From NCBI RefSeq assembly GCF_001267535.1, contig NZ_JRXE01000029.1, positions 1 through 54,488 on the forward strand: a DNA stretch of 54,488 bases, in the 5' to 3' direction. This DNA comes from Winslowiella iniecta (GTDB lineage Bacteria; Pseudomonadota; Gammaproteobacteria; Enterobacterales; Enterobacteriaceae). The translations under genes and the position numbers were made by a program. The notes under the pieces are model-generated. The model was not told the DNA's origin, did not search any database, and was given only the letters and a program-made list of their open reading frames with translations. Shown one piece after another: positions 37,821 to 47,541 of this stretch (positions are counted from its first letter, which is position 1; each line of letters starts with the position of its first letter).

Positions 37821-38411
37821 ATGAAGAAAGCCGCAGGTGCCGCGTTACTATTTGGCTGTTTATTTTTGCATCCGGCCTGGGCCGATCCCGAGCCGCAGGA
37901 TCGCAGCGAACATATGCCGACGGCCCCTTACCTGCTGGCGGGTTCACCCACCTTCGATATGACCATCGCTCAGTTTCGTGAACAATATAATAGTGCGAAT
38001 CCCGATCTGCCGATCAGTGAATACCGCGCCATCGACGACCGCGATGACAAAAGTAACCTGACGCGCGCCGCCAGCAAAATTAACGAAAATCTTTACGCCT
38101 CAACCGCGCTGGAACACGGCACCGGGAAGATTAAAACCTTACAGATCACCTGGTTACCGATTCAGGGGCCGGAAGAAAAGAGTGCACATGATAAAGCGCT
38201 CGCCTATATGGCGGCCATGCTACGCTTTTTCGAGCCGGGAATTTCCGCCGAGGATGCCACTAAACGCCTGAATAACTTAATTAATAAAGGTAAGGGATCG
38301 CGTTACTTTTCCCAGACCGAAGGCGCACTGCGTTTTGTTATCGCGGATAACGGTGAAAAAGGACTGACATTTGCCGTTGAGCCAATAAAACTGGCGCTGG
38401 CAACCCCTTAA
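37821..38411 (+). CDS. yiiQ: YiiQ family periplasmic protein (DUF1454)
   Basis: A 196-residue protein with an N-terminal signal peptide (MKKAAGAALLFGCLF, cleavage likely after AWA). It contains the conserved TRAASKINENLYASTALE and a C-terminal ADNGEKGLTFAVEPIKLAL, as in E. coli YiiQ. Its role is unknown. The ATG at 37821 has AGGG upstream; the frame open to 37692 overlaps yiiR and is not used. It precedes tpiA as in E. coli. Confidence 0.9.
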   Translation: MKKAAGAALLFGCLFLHPAWADPEPQDRSEHMPTAPYLLAGSPTFDMTIAQFREQYNSANPDLPISEYRAIDDRDDKSNLTRAASKINENLYASTALEHGTGKIKTLQITWLPIQGPEEKSAHDKALAYMAAMLRFFEPGISAEDATKRLNNLINKGKGSRYFSQTEGALRFVIADNGEKGLTFAVEPIKLALATP

Positions 38412-38534
38412 CAGGCCGGGCAAATATGACGAAAAGCAAAGCCTTTCGGGGTTTTGATCTCTATACTGTCAGGCAGACCTCACTGCTCAAAAGCAGTGCT
38501 ATTTAAAAGTATCACGTTAAGCGTGGAGGATATG

Positions 38535-39299
38535 ATGCGACATCCATTAGTGATGGGTAACTGGAAACTGAACGGCAACAAACACATGGTCAACGAGTTG
38601 ATCGAGGGGCTGCGTAAAGAACTCAGCACCGTTGATGGCTGCGGCGTTGCTATCGCACCACCAGTGATGTATCTGGATCTGGCTAAGCATGCCATTTCCG
38701 GTAGCCACATTGCGCTGGGTGCGCAGAACGTTGACGTTAACCTGTCTGGCGCGTTCACCGGTGAAGTTTCCGCAGATATGCTGAAAGATATCGGCGCGAA
38801 ATACATCATCATTGGCCACTCTGAGCGTCGTACTTATCACCACGAAAGCGATGAGTTTATCGCGAAGAAATTTGCCGTACTGAAAGCTGCGGGTCTGATT
38901 CCGGTACTGTGCATCGGCGAAACTGAAGCAGAAAATGAAGCGGGTAAAACCGAAGAAGTCTGTGCACGTCAGCTTGATGCGGTGCTGGAAACTCAGGGTG
39001 CAGCAGCATTCGAAGGCGTAGTTGTCGCTTATGAGCCAGTATGGGCAATCGGCACCGGTAAATCGGCCACTCCTGCGCAGGCACAAGCGGTACACAAATT
39101 TATCCGTGACCATATCGCCAAAAAAGATGCGGCTATCGCCAACCAGGTGATCATTCAGTACGGCGGTTCGGTCAACGATAAAAATGCCGCAGAACTGTTT
39201 ACTCAGCCAGACATTGACGGCGCGCTGGTTGGCGGTGCGTCACTGAAAGCTGATGCCTTTGCGGTTATCGTTAAAGCGGCAGCCGAAGCCAAAAAGTAA
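38535..39299 (+). CDS. tpiA: Triosephosphate isomerase TpiA
   Basis: Interconverts dihydroxyacetone phosphate and glyceraldehyde-3-phosphate. The 254-residue TIM barrel carries Asn9 and Lys11 (GNWKLNG), the catalytic His in IIGHSERR and the catalytic Glu in [12 protein letters not shown]. The second of two tandem ATGs (38535) is best placed behind GGAGG at 38525-38529. Confidence 0.98.
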   Translation: MRHPLVMGNWKLNGNKHMVNELIEGLRKELSTVDGCGVAIAPPVMYLDLAKHAISGSHIALGAQNVDVNLSGAFTGEVSADMLKDIGAKYIIIGHSERRTYHHESDEFIAKKFAVLKAAGLIPVLCIGETEAENEAGKTEEVCARQLDAVLETQGAAAFEGVVVAYEPVWAIGTGKSATPAQAQAVHKFIRDHIAKKDAAIANQVIIQYGGSVNDKNAAELFTQPDIDGALVGGASLKADAFAVIVKAAAEAKK

Positions 39300-39309
39300 C
39301 ATCTGAGTC

Positions 39310-39333
39310 ACGGGCGGCGATCTCACCGCCCGT
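39310..39333. repeat. Intergenic palindrome, family A (copy 5)
   Basis: ACGGGCGG and CCGCCCGT form an 8-bp stem around CGATCTCA, between the convergent tpiA and cdh genes. Confidence 0.75.
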
Positions 39334-39363
39334 ACTAATGGTTTGTGCCGTGCAAACCATTAA

Positions 39364-40113
39364 CTACAGGATCTTACAGCTGTGATCCTGTATCTCTTCA
39401 GCCGATGCCCGGTTTAACTTCAGCCAGTTGCGCTCTGTCGCCATCAGCGCCAGACGACCATCCGGCAACATCGCCAGCGCCAGCCCATATTTCCCCATCT
39501 GCCCACGCGCACCCGGCACTTCGCCAGCCAGACGCATAAATACACTCTCCTGCGCCAGTTGCTCGCGCGTCAGCGTTCTAATCAAATAGGCATGGTTCAT
39601 TACGGTTGCCGGCTGCCACTGCTCATCGAGTGACGGAGCCAGCTGGTCAAGCTGCTGACGGACGTCAGAACGCAGACAGGAGATATGGATATGCAGCTGG
39701 TTCTGCGTGCGACCGTACTCAGAATTTATCGCCAGAGAAATCGCGCTATCAGATACAGGCGCACCGCGCTTTTTCGCCAACAACTCGCGTTCCTGCCAGG
39801 ATTGAAAAAAGAAGTTGGCAGTATGAGCATCAAGTAACAGAGGACTTTCGACACCGGTAATTCTGGCTACCGGCATTAACAGGTATTGCAACGGGCCGTT
39901 GCGATCTTTGAACGTGACATACCCCTGAGCGATATCGACACGTTCGCAAGGTGCGGGATTACCTTGCTGCTGGCCAGGCACACATTGCTGGCTGACAATC
40001 TGCCACAATGCGTCACTGTTTTTATGAAAACTAAAGGCGGCAATAACCAGCGCCACCACCAACGCTGCAATCAACAGCGTCACCACCGTAACCGTGCGAT
40101 TTCTTCCTTGCAT
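39364..40113 (-). CDS. cdh: CDP-diacylglycerol pyrophosphatase Cdh
   Basis: Hydrolyses CDP-diacylglycerol to phosphatidic acid and CMP at the inner membrane. The 249-residue protein has an N-terminal membrane anchor (about residues 7-28) and the HIT-like motif LHIHISC. The ATG at 40113 has AGGAG eight nt upstream, better than the in-frame GTG at 40122. It is convergent with tpiA. Confidence 0.92.
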   Translation of the reverse strand: MQGRNRTVTVVTLLIAALVVALVIAAFSFHKNSDALWQIVSQQCVPGQQQGNPAPCERVDIAQGYVTFKDRNGPLQYLLMPVARITGVESPLLLDAHTANFFFQSWQERELLAKKRGAPVSDSAISLAINSEYGRTQNQLHIHISCLRSDVRQQLDQLAPSLDEQWQPATVMNHAYLIRTLTREQLAQESVFMRLAGEVPGARGQMGKYGLALAMLPDGRLALMATERNWLKLNRASAEEIQDHSCKIL

Positions 40114-40190
40114 CTGCGTCACTCCTGATTTGACAGTCTGCGCAGATCATCGCTGAAGCATAAATAAAAGTCACGCAACCGATGCTCACT

Positions 40191-40213
40191 AAAAGAGCGA
40201 CAATCCCTGTCGC
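40191..40213 (-). terminator. Terminator of sbp
   Basis: GCGACA (40197-40202) and TGTCGC (40208-40213) pair around a 5-nt loop. On the minus strand TCTTTT follows, 15 bp after the sbp stop codon. Confidence 0.75.
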
Positions 40214-40227
40214 CCTGTTTACGATTT

Positions 40228-41217
40228 TTAGCGCTTCATCACCTGATCGTAGCTGCCACCTTCGGCAAAATGGGTTTTCTGCGCGTTGGTCCAGCCGCCA
40301 AACTTATTATCAATGGTAAACAGCTTCACCGGCTGGAAGGTGCTGGCAAATTTCTTCGCCACCTCGGCATCACGCGGACGATAATAGTTCTGCGCGGCAA
40401 TCTCCTGCCCTTGTGGCGAATAGAGATACTTCAGATATTCATCCGCCACTTTGCGTGAGTCGCGCTCGTCGACCACTTTATCCACCACCGAAACGGTTGG
40501 CTCAGCCAGAATCGATTCGCTCGGCGTGACGATTTCGAACTTATCTTTACCTAACTTGTTCACCGCCAGATAAGCTTCGTTCTCCCAGGCAATCAGCACG
40601 TCGCCGATACCGCGTTCCACAAAGGTATTGGTGGCACCACGCGCACCGGAATCCTGTACCTCAACGTTTTTGAACAACGCTTTGACGAACTCCTGCGCTT
40701 TCGCCTGATCGCCATTATTCTGATCCAGTGCGTAGCCCCACGCCGCCAGATAGTTCCAGCGTGCACCGCCAGAGGTTTTCGGGTTTGGTGTGATCACCGC
40801 CACGCCTGGCTTAATCAAATCTGGCCAGTCATGAATCTGTTTCGGGTTGCCTTTACGTACCAGGAAAACGATGGTTGAAGTGTATGGGGCAGAATTGTCC
40901 GGCAGACGTTTGATCCAGTTCTTATCAATGCGACCGCGTTCAGCAATCGCGTCGACATCCGAAGCCAGCGCCAGCGTGACCACATCAGCTTTAATACCGT
41001 TAATCACCGAGGTCGCCTGCTTGCCGGAACCGCCATGGGACTGACGAATCACCACATTGTCACCGGTCTCTTGCTTGTAGTGTGCGCTGAACGCTTTGTT
41101 GTACTGTTCGTACAGTTCACGCGTTGGATCGTAGGACACGTTCAACAGCTGAATATCTTTCGCCAGCACGCTGGTTGAGGCCAGTAACAGGGTAAATCCC
41201 ACACTCCACTTATTCAT
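40228..41217 (-). CDS. sbp: Periplasmic sulfate-binding protein Sbp
   Basis: The solute-binding component for sulfate/thiosulfate ABC import. It has the E. coli length of 329 residues, a signal peptide cleaved after Ala19 (VLA-KD), and the family motifs [16 protein letters not shown] and [14 protein letters not shown]. The ATG at 41217 is chosen over 41259 to fit the signal peptide. The membrane and ATPase components are not in the window. Confidence 0.96.
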   Translation of the reverse strand: MNKWSVGFTLLLASTSVLAKDIQLLNVSYDPTRELYEQYNKAFSAHYKQETGDNVVIRQSHGGSGKQATSVINGIKADVVTLALASDVDAIAERGRIDKNWIKRLPDNSAPYTSTIVFLVRKGNPKQIHDWPDLIKPGVAVITPNPKTSGGARWNYLAAWGYALDQNNGDQAKAQEFVKALFKNVEVQDSGARGATNTFVERGIGDVLIAWENEAYLAVNKLGKDKFEIVTPSESILAEPTVSVVDKVVDERDSRKVADEYLKYLYSPQGQEIAAQNYYRPRDAEVAKKFASTFQPVKLFTIDNKFGGWTNAQKTHFAEGGSYDQVMKR

Positions 41218-41327
41218 CGCACACTCTCCCAAAGTTGTTATGCCAGAAGCGTGACACAAACTATTGCGCGATTTAAAGAATTAAAAAGTAGCCTTTATAA
41301 CCCAGGAGAATAAGCGATTGCATAAGA

Positions 41328-41349
41328 AAGGCGCTGTCGTCAGCGCCTT
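41328..41349 (-). terminator. Terminator of pfkA
   Basis: AAGGCGCTG and CAGCGCCTT pair perfectly around TCGT. On the minus strand TTCTTATG follows. It lies 16 bp after the pfkA stop. Confidence 0.8.
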
Positions 41350-41365
41350 GTCAGAAAGGTGTCTG

Positions 41366-42328
41366 TCAGTAGAGTTTTTTCGCAGTATCCAGCCAGTCGC
41401 CTTTAAACGGACGCTTCATATTTTCAATCGCGTCGATGATGTCATGATGCACCATCTTCTCGTTCTGAATACCAACACAACGACCGCCATAACCTTGCAG
41501 CAGCAGTTCAATGGAGTAAGCCCCCATACGTGATGCCAGAATACGGTCATAAGCAACCGGGGCACCGCCGCGCTGAATATGACCCAGCACCGTCGCACGG
41601 GTTTCACGCCTGGTTTCCGCCTCGATGTATTTCGCTAAATCATCGATATCACAGATATGCTCGGTAATCGCCACGATGGCATGCTTTTTACCTTTCGCAA
41701 TGCCCGCTTTAATCTCTTCCACCAGCTCTTCACGGGTGTAAGGGATTTCAGGTAACACGATAAATTCGCAACCTCCGGCAATCGCGGCTGCCAGCGTCAA
41801 ATCACCACAGTAGCGACCCATCACTTCAACGATGGAGATACGCTGGTGCGAGGATGAGGTGTCACGCAGGCGGTCAATCGCTTCCACCACGGTTTCCAGC
41901 GCGGTGAAATAGCCGATGGTGTAATCCGTTCCGGCAACATCATTATCGATGGTGCCTGGCAGACCGATACAAGGGAAGCCCATCTCAGTCAGTCGCTTAG
42001 CACCCATATATGAGCCGTCGCCGCCGATAACCACCAGCGCATCAATACCGCGCTTTTTCATATTTTCAATCGCTACCGCGCGGACTTCTTCATTACGGAA
42101 ATCAGGAAAGCGCGCCGAGCCGAGGAAGGTGCCGCCACGGTTGATCATATCGGAGACGCTATAGCGGTCCAGATTGATCATGCGGTCTTCATACAACCCC
42201 AGATAGCCATCATAAATACCAAAAACTTCAAGTCCTTCACTCAGTGCCGCGCGGACAACCCCACGAATTGCTGCGTTCATCCCTGGGGCGTCGCCGCCAC
42301 TTGTCAGTACACCGATTTTTTTGATCAT
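41366..42328 (-). CDS. pfkA: 6-phosphofructokinase I PfkA
   Basis: Commits glucose to glycolysis by phosphorylating fructose-6-phosphate. It has the E. coli length of 320. ATP-site motifs [10 protein letters not shown] (9-18) and GGDGS (102-106) and the catalytic PGTIDND (124-130) are intact. It lies between sbp and fieF as in E. coli. Confidence 0.98.
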   Translation of the reverse strand: MIKKIGVLTSGGDAPGMNAAIRGVVRAALSEGLEVFGIYDGYLGLYEDRMINLDRYSVSDMINRGGTFLGSARFPDFRNEEVRAVAIENMKKRGIDALVVIGGDGSYMGAKRLTEMGFPCIGLPGTIDNDVAGTDYTIGYFTALETVVEAIDRLRDTSSSHQRISIVEVMGRYCGDLTLAAAIAGGCEFIVLPEIPYTREELVEEIKAGIAKGKKHAIVAITEHICDIDDLAKYIEAETRRETRATVLGHIQRGGAPVAYDRILASRMGAYSIELLLQGYGGRCVGIQNEKMVHHDIIDAIENMKRPFKGDWLDTAKKLY

Positions 42329-42542
42329 GACAACCTCTGAACTTGTGGATACAAAATGATGAATTCAGTGCGCCGGATGGCCACGACGCGTAAAACAGAA
42401 ATTGAGCCGAAGACTAATAATGACACATAGTATATCAAACACTTCAGGCTGAATTGATTCAGGTCAGACAAGTTTCCGCAAAATTTTATGCCTGACCACT
42501 CAGTTTGAACCTTCCAACTGCTATCTGGTTCATTTCATTACT

Positions 42543-43445
42543 TTATAATTCAAAAAAACCCTGACGATCAGCAGGAACCACGGAACAGGGATCCTGATGG
42601 ATAATGATATCCGCACCGGGGAATCTCAACAGCAGGGCTTGTTCAATCTGCTCAGCAACCCGATGCGCCTGTACCAGAGGTAAATGGTCGTCCATTTCAA
42701 GATGCAGTTGAATAAAGCGTGTCGGGCCTGACTGACGGGTACGCAGTTCATGCGCGCCACGCACGCCGGGCCATGCTGTAACAATAGCAATAATATCGTT
42801 GCGCTCACTGTCCGGTAAGGCGCGATCCAGCAATGACTGCACCGCTTCATAACCCATCCGCAATGCGCTGTAGAGTATCCAGACGCCGATACCCAGCGCG
42901 AACAGCGCATCTGCGCGGGCAAATCCATACCAGCTTAACGCCAGCGCCAGTAAAATTGCGCCGTTCATCACCACATCGGACTGATAGTGCAGCATATCGG
43001 CACGGATCGCCTGGCTGCGCGTCTTGCGCACTACCCAGCGTTGAAAAGCGACCAGAAAAAGCGTCGAGATCAGTGCGATAACCGTAACGATAATGCCGAC
43101 CAGCGGCGCATGCATTGTTGCCGGACTGGCAAGATGCTGGAGGCCGGTCAGAAACAGGAAGAGTGCCGAGCCGGAGATAAACATGCTCTGCGCCAGCGCT
43201 GCCAGCGACTCGGCTTTGCCGTGGCCAAAAGTATGTTCCGCATCGGCCGGTTGCAGGGAATAACGCACCACTAACAGATTGGTCAGTGAGGCGGCGATAT
43301 CCACCAGTGAATCCACCAGAGCCGCCAGCACGCTGACCGAACCGGTATGCCACCAGGCGAAGATTTTGATCATCAGCAGTAGCGAAGCCAATATCGTTGC
43401 CGCGATGGCAGCCGCATTAACCAGGCGCGCATATTGAGGACTCAT
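42543..43445 (-). CDS. fieF: Cation diffusion facilitator FieF (YiiP)
   Basis: A proton-coupled exporter of ferrous iron and zinc in the inner membrane. It has the E. coli length of 300. Transport-site residues Asp45, Asp49, His153 and Asp157 and the second-site residues Asp68, His71 and His75 are all in place, followed by a C-terminal metallochaperone-like domain. In E. coli cpxP is the next gene; here a Mig-14-like gene intervenes. Confidence 0.97.
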   Translation of the reverse strand: MSPQYARLVNAAAIAATILASLLLMIKIFAWWHTGSVSVLAALVDSLVDIAASLTNLLVVRYSLQPADAEHTFGHGKAESLAALAQSMFISGSALFLFLTGLQHLASPATMHAPLVGIIVTVIALISTLFLVAFQRWVVRKTRSQAIRADMLHYQSDVVMNGAILLALALSWYGFARADALFALGIGVWILYSALRMGYEAVQSLLDRALPDSERNDIIAIVTAWPGVRGAHELRTRQSGPTRFIQLHLEMDDHLPLVQAHRVAEQIEQALLLRFPGADIIIHQDPCSVVPADRQGFFEL

Positions 43446-43784
43446 GCTGTACTCCCCCGGGAGGTCAGAGTGTCAGTATACTAAAAATAAGGTAAAGAAA
43501 GACCCACCCGCATGGCGGGGAGGATAACAATGGTGATACTTTAATCTCGTCATCTCCTTGAATAATAATGTTTCGCCCTCTGGCTGCACCCACGCCATTC
43601 GCACACTGATAAAAAAAACCGGCAAGATGAGCTTAGTCTTTTCTTCCCTGGAGCGCTTTGACTCGCTAATATCTGAATCTCAAAATAAATGCATTAAAAT
43701 TAATGAGTTACATTCAAAGATCATAATTAGTAAATTAATAATTAAATTCGCAATAACACCGGTGGACCGTCTCTGGAGGAAGCT
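43446..43784. other. AT-rich region upstream of the Mig-14-like gene
   Basis: These 339 bp become strongly AT-rich from about 43660, unlike the flanking core genes. At 43692-43705 CATTAA and TTAATG form an inverted repeat around AA, a possible operator. I cannot pick one promoter with confidence and see no clear PhoP box. A GGAGG ribosome site (43775-43779) ends the region. Confidence 0.5.
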
Positions 43785-44684
43785 GTGTTTTTAAAGAAAT
43801 TTATGGGCTGGGATGACTGTTCAATCAGTGATTACACGCAATGCTGTGATCAATTCGGCTTTAACTCTGAGTCCTCAGCCGAGTTCCTGAAATTCTTTTT
43901 AAATAATGGCGCTGCTCTGAGGTTTCTTTCCTACAAGCGTAAAGGTGAGTTGTCCGGTGCTGTCTGTCTGGATAATGGCTGGATCGCAAACGATGCCAAG
44001 AACCCAAAAATGCAAACCGGCGGCATGCCTCTGCCGACCTTCTGCATCATCCCGCCTTTCAAAGAAAATGTGTCTTGTGTCGCTCCGTTCAAGGCTAAAA
44101 GCCTTAGCGCGCAAAGTCGAAATTTCATCAATTCCTCCTTTGATCTTCTCTCTAAGCGGCAGGTAGCGTATTCGCGGTGTGTGAAAGGCGGCTTCTCTAA
44201 AAAGGCCCGTTATAACAGAAACCGTGAAGTGAGAAATTTTCTGGAATCAGGCGGCGAATTTGTCGATGTGAGAGAGATGAGTTCTGCTTTTCTGCATGAC
44301 GCCTATCATCAGCTGTTTGCGAAAAGAAGAAAATGTCAGATTAGTCACTGCGTGACGACAAAATCATTTTTCTCAACTTATCATAATGATTTCTTTGGTA
44401 AAGTGGCGTTTTTGCATGGTGCTCCTGTTGGCGTGCAGTTGCTTATCACCTCTACATCTAAACGGGGTTTCTTTGTCGATTTTATTAATATCGGATACGA
44501 CACGGATATCAAAGGTCATTCATTGGGTACGATCATGATGTGGAATAACCTGGTGACCGCGCATGAGCATGCAGAGCGCGCAAAACTGCCGCTGCATTTC
44601 TCTTATGGAATGATGTCGGGTGAGTACAAATCAATGTGGTGTACACCACAAAAAACCGGTCGAATTGTCACGCTTCTGGGCTGA
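43785..44684 (+). CDS. Mig-14-like protein (GNAT/FemAB-like fold)
   Basis: A 299-residue protein that I relate to Salmonella Mig-14, a factor for resistance to antimicrobial peptides in the Mig-14 family; this is recognition by pattern, not alignment. Visible are a basic segment KKARYNRNREVRNF (139-152) and FVDFINIGYD (230-239). The C-terminal SYGMMSGEYKSMW (273-285) resembles the G-x-YK-x-x-W motif of FemAB/BioF2-like GNAT enzymes. There is no signal peptide or membrane helix. The GTG at 43785 sits 5 nt after GGAGG. Its DNA and upstream region are more AT-rich than its neighbours, suggesting acquisition. A generic GNAT-like acyltransferase is the alternative. Confidence 0.65.
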   Translation: MFLKKFMGWDDCSISDYTQCCDQFGFNSESSAEFLKFFLNNGAALRFLSYKRKGELSGAVCLDNGWIANDAKNPKMQTGGMPLPTFCIIPPFKENVSCVAPFKAKSLSAQSRNFINSSFDLLSKRQVAYSRCVKGGFSKKARYNRNREVRNFLESGGEFVDVREMSSAFLHDAYHQLFAKRRKCQISHCVTTKSFFSTYHNDFFGKVAFLHGAPVGVQLLITSTSKRGFFVDFINIGYDTDIKGHSLGTIMMWNNLVTAHEHAERAKLPLHFSYGMMSGEYKSMWCTPQKTGRIVTLLG

Positions 44685-44693
44685 ATCACAGGC

Positions 44694-44751
44694 AAAAAAA
44701 ACCCCCTCATCATGAGGGGGAAGACAGGGATGGTGTCTATGGCAAGGAAAA
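44694..44751 (-). ncRNA. cpxQ: CpxQ small RNA in the cpxP 3' UTR, with terminator
   Basis: Read on the minus strand, the 58 nt after the cpxP stop begin TTTTCCTTGCCATAGACACC and end in a CCCCCTCAT/ATGAGGGGG hairpin with eight Ts. Apart from the hairpin loop this agrees with E. coli CpxQ as I remember it. CpxQ is cut from cpxP mRNA by RNase E and uses Hfq to repress envelope protein mRNAs. The hairpin is also the cpxP terminator. Confidence 0.9.
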
Positions 44752-44765
44752 ACAGGGATACTATG

Positions 44766-45278
44766 TTACTGGTTACTGCCGGTACTACTCACTGCCTGCA
44801 GCGGTGAAACTTGCTGCATGTTCGTTAGCTTGCGCAATTCATTCATGCGCTGCTGATGTCGCTTTTGCAAAACGTCCTGCTGCTCTGGCGTTAGCAAGTG
44901 ATACATCTGGTTACGTACGCGGGCCATCTCGACCTGCCTGCCAACCTGTGCCTGTGCTAACTTTTCAGCCTGAGCCTTCACGGCCGCTTCGTTAAATTTT
45001 TCTGCAATGACTAAGTCATGCATGGTTTCTAAATCATTAAGACTAATGGGAGAACGTTCATGGCGCGCTTGCTGCATCAGATCTCGCATTTGCTGACGTT
45101 GCTGCTCTGTCAGATTGATGCCATCAAACATGTGACTTTGCGAATTTTGCGCCATACTGCGATTCGTCAATCCGTCATCTTGATGCATCTCATCAATCGT
45201 CGTTACGTCTGCTGCCCATGCGCTGGAGAGACTGACCACCATCGCTGAAGCAATGACGACGGCGCTTAAGTTGCGCAT
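44766..45278 (-). CDS. cpxP: Periplasmic Cpx-pathway inhibitor CpxP
   Basis: A periplasmic chaperone-like protein that damps CpxA signalling and is degraded with misfolded proteins. The 170-residue product has a signal peptide (cleavage near Ala22) and two LTxxQ motifs, at 56-60 (LTEQQ) and 129-133 (LTPEQ). GGGAG precedes the ATG. It diverges from cpxRA with a CpxR box between them. Confidence 0.95.
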   Translation of the reverse strand: MRNLSAVVIASAMVVSLSSAWAADVTTIDEMHQDDGLTNRSMAQNSQSHMFDGINLTEQQRQQMRDLMQQARHERSPISLNDLETMHDLVIAEKFNEAAVKAQAEKLAQAQVGRQVEMARVRNQMYHLLTPEQQDVLQKRHQQRMNELRKLTNMQQVSPLQAVSSTGSNQ

Positions 45279-45360
45279 CGTTCACTCCCGGTTACGTTTC
45301 CGTATTTCGATTCAACGAGGTCCAGTTTACGGAGATGGCTGCAAACTAGCGTCAGGGGGT

Positions 45361-45375
45361 GTAAAACTACGTAAA
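45361..45375. promoter_or_regulatory. CpxR box between cpxP and cpxR
   Basis: GTAAA-ACTAC-GTAAA is a perfect match to the CpxR-phosphate consensus GTAAA-N5-GTAAA. It should drive cpxP and the autoregulated cpxRA operon. Confidence 0.92.
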
Positions 45376-45429
45376 GCGATGGATTGACGCCATTGGATCA
45401 AGGTATTTTGCCTTCGGAGGGAAATAAAA

Positions 45430-46128
45430 ATGAATAAAATCCTGTTGGTTGATGATGACCGCGAATTAACTTCGCTACTCAAAGAATTGTTAGAAATGGA
45501 AGGGTTCAATGTGGTGGTTGCCAGCGATGGCGAACAGGCGCTCAGTATCCTCGACAGCTCTATTGATCTATTACTACTTGATGTGATGATGCCGAAGAAA
45601 AACGGTATCGACACCTTGAAAGAGTTACGCCAGCAACATCAGACGCCCGTCATTATGCTGACCGCCCGCGGAAGCGAGCTGGATCGCGTTCTGGGGCTGG
45701 AATTAGGTGCAGATGACTACTTGCCTAAGCCATTTAACGATCGTGAGCTGGTCGCGCGTATACGGGCGATTCTGCGCCGTTCGAACTGGAGCGAACAGCA
45801 GCAGCAGCATGACAACAGCTCTCCGACGCTGGAAGTCGATTTCCTGCGCCTGAATCCAGGTCGCCAGGAAGCGAGCTTTGATGGTGTCACGCTCGACCTG
45901 ACCGGCACTGAATTCACGCTGCTCTATCTACTGGCGCAGCATCTGGGTCAGGTGGTCTCACGTGAGCATCTCAGCCAGGAAGTGCTCGGCAAGCGCCTGA
46001 CGCCGTTTGACCGCGCTATCGATATGCATATCTCCAACCTTCGCCGCAAACTCCCTGAACGCCGTGACGGGCATCCGTGGTTTAAAACCCTGCGTGGACG
46101 CGGGTATTTAATGGTTTCCGCAACATGA
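45430..46128 (+). CDS. cpxR: Envelope-stress response regulator CpxR
   Basis: An OmpR-family activator. The 232 residues comprise a receiver with the phosphoacceptor Asp51 (LLLDVMMP), acid pocket Asp8/Asp9 and the switch Lys in LPKPF, followed by a winged-helix DNA-binding domain (about 135-230). GGAGG lies upstream. Its stop overlaps the cpxA start by 4 bp (ATGA). Confidence 0.98.
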   Translation: MNKILLVDDDRELTSLLKELLEMEGFNVVVASDGEQALSILDSSIDLLLLDVMMPKKNGIDTLKELRQQHQTPVIMLTARGSELDRVLGLELGADDYLPKPFNDRELVARIRAILRRSNWSEQQQQHDNSSPTLEVDFLRLNPGRQEASFDGVTLDLTGTEFTLLYLLAQHLGQVVSREHLSQEVLGKRLTPFDRAIDMHISNLRRKLPERRDGHPWFKTLRGRGYLMVSAT

Positions 46129-47498
46129 TAAGCAGCCTGACCACCCGCATCTTCGCCATTTTCTGGTTAACCCTGGCACTGGTGTTGATGTTGGTACTGA
46201 TGGTTCCCAAACTGGATTCCCGCCAAATGACGTCGCTGCTCGAAAGTGAGCAGCGACAGGGAATTATGATCGAACAGCATGTTGAAGCTGAGCTGGGTCA
46301 CGATCCGCCGAACGACCTGATGTGGTGGCGACGGCTATTTCGCGCCATTGATAAATGGGCACCGCCCGGTCAGCGCCTGTTATTAGTCACCAGTGAAGGC
46401 CGGGTGATTGGCGCTCAGCATAATGAAATGCAGATCATTCGTAACTTTATCGGCCAGTCTGATAACGCCGATCATCCGCAGAAAAAGAAATATGGCCGGG
46501 TTGAGCTGGTTGGCCCGTTTTCGGTCAGTGACGGCGAAGATAACTATCAGCTGTATATGATTCGTCCGGCGGGCAGTTCTCAGCTGGATTTTATCAACTT
46601 GCTGTTTGACCGCCCTTTACTGCTGCTGATTGTCACTATGTTAATCAGCTCGCCGTTGTTGCTGTGGTTAGCCTGGAGCCTGGCAAAACCGGCGCGTAAG
46701 CTGAAATATGCAGCGGACGAAGTGGCCAGCGGTAACCTGCGTCAGCACCCGGAATTAGAAGCCGGCCCGCAGGAGTTTCTTGCGGCTGGTTCGAGCTTTA
46801 ACCAGATGGTCAGCGCGCTGGAACGTATGATGACCGGTCAGCAACGGTTGCTCTCTGATATCTCTCATGAGTTACGCACGCCGCTGACTCGCCTGCAACT
46901 GGCTACCGCGCTGATGCGCCGCCGCCACGGTGAAGGCAAGGAGCTGCAGCGTATTGAGACCGAAGCTCAGAGGCTGGACGGGATGATTAACGACTTGCTG
47001 GTACTGTCACGCACCCAGCATAAAAATGCGTTGATCAGCGAAGCGATGAAAGCCAGTCAGTTGTGGGCGGGTGTGCTGGATGATGCCAAATTCGAAGCGG
47101 AGCAGATGGGCAAAACACTGGAGATACCTTATCCTCCGGGCCCCTGGCCGCTTTACGGTAACCCGAATGCGCTGGACAGCGCGCTGGAAAATATTGTGCG
47201 CAATGCCCTGCGCTACTCTCACTCAAAAATCTCTGTGAGTTTTTCAGTGGATAATCAGGGCATTACCGTTCATGTCGATGATGACGGCCCCGGCGTCAGT
47301 GAAGAAGATCGTGAACAAATCTTCCGTCCATTCTACCGTACCGATGAAGCACGTGACCGCGAATCGGGCGGCACCGGACTGGGTCTGGCGATCGTCGAAA
47401 CCGCGATTCAGCAGCACCGTGGCTGGGTGAAGGCCGATGACAGCCCTCTGGGTGGGTTACGCCTGACCATTTGGCTACCGCTGTACTCCAGCCGTTAA
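46125..47498 (+). CDS. cpxA: Envelope-stress sensor kinase CpxA
   Basis: An inner-membrane histidine kinase and phosphatase for CpxR. The 457-residue product has two membrane helices (about 8-27 and 163-187) around a periplasmic sensor, a HAMP domain, the phosphorylated His248 in SDISHELRTP and an ATPase domain with the N-box, DDDGPGV and GGTGLGLAI. It is translationally coupled to cpxR. Confidence 0.98.
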   Translation: MISSLTTRIFAIFWLTLALVLMLVLMVPKLDSRQMTSLLESEQRQGIMIEQHVEAELGHDPPNDLMWWRRLFRAIDKWAPPGQRLLLVTSEGRVIGAQHNEMQIIRNFIGQSDNADHPQKKKYGRVELVGPFSVSDGEDNYQLYMIRPAGSSQLDFINLLFDRPLLLLIVTMLISSPLLLWLAWSLAKPARKLKYAADEVASGNLRQHPELEAGPQEFLAAGSSFNQMVSALERMMTGQQRLLSDISHELRTPLTRLQLATALMRRRHGEGKELQRIETEAQRLDGMINDLLVLSRTQHKNALISEAMKASQLWAGVLDDAKFEAEQMGKTLEIPYPPGPWPLYGNPNALDSALENIVRNALRYSHSKISVSFSVDNQGITVHVDDDGPGVSEEDREQIFRPFYRTDEARDRESGGTGLGLAIVETAIQQHRGWVKADDSPLGGLRLTIWLPLYSSR

Positions 47499-47541
47499 TA
47501 TTTTGCTATCCTGCGGCCCTCGCTATTGAGGGCTGCTACTG

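Noticed and set aside
43558..43794. 78-codon open frame upstream of the Mig-14-like gene
   Set aside because: It overlaps the GGAGG site and start of the better-supported gene, lies in AT-rich DNA, and has no recognisable family features.
43446..44765. Genomic island with integrase or insertion sequence
   Set aside because: Only one accessory gene is present. I see no transposase, integrase, tRNA or flanking direct repeats, so a mobile element cannot be called.
45384..45409. TTGACG/TATTTT as a cpxR promoter
   Set aside because: The spacing is only 14 bp, too short for a standard sigma-70 promoter, so I list only the CpxR box.
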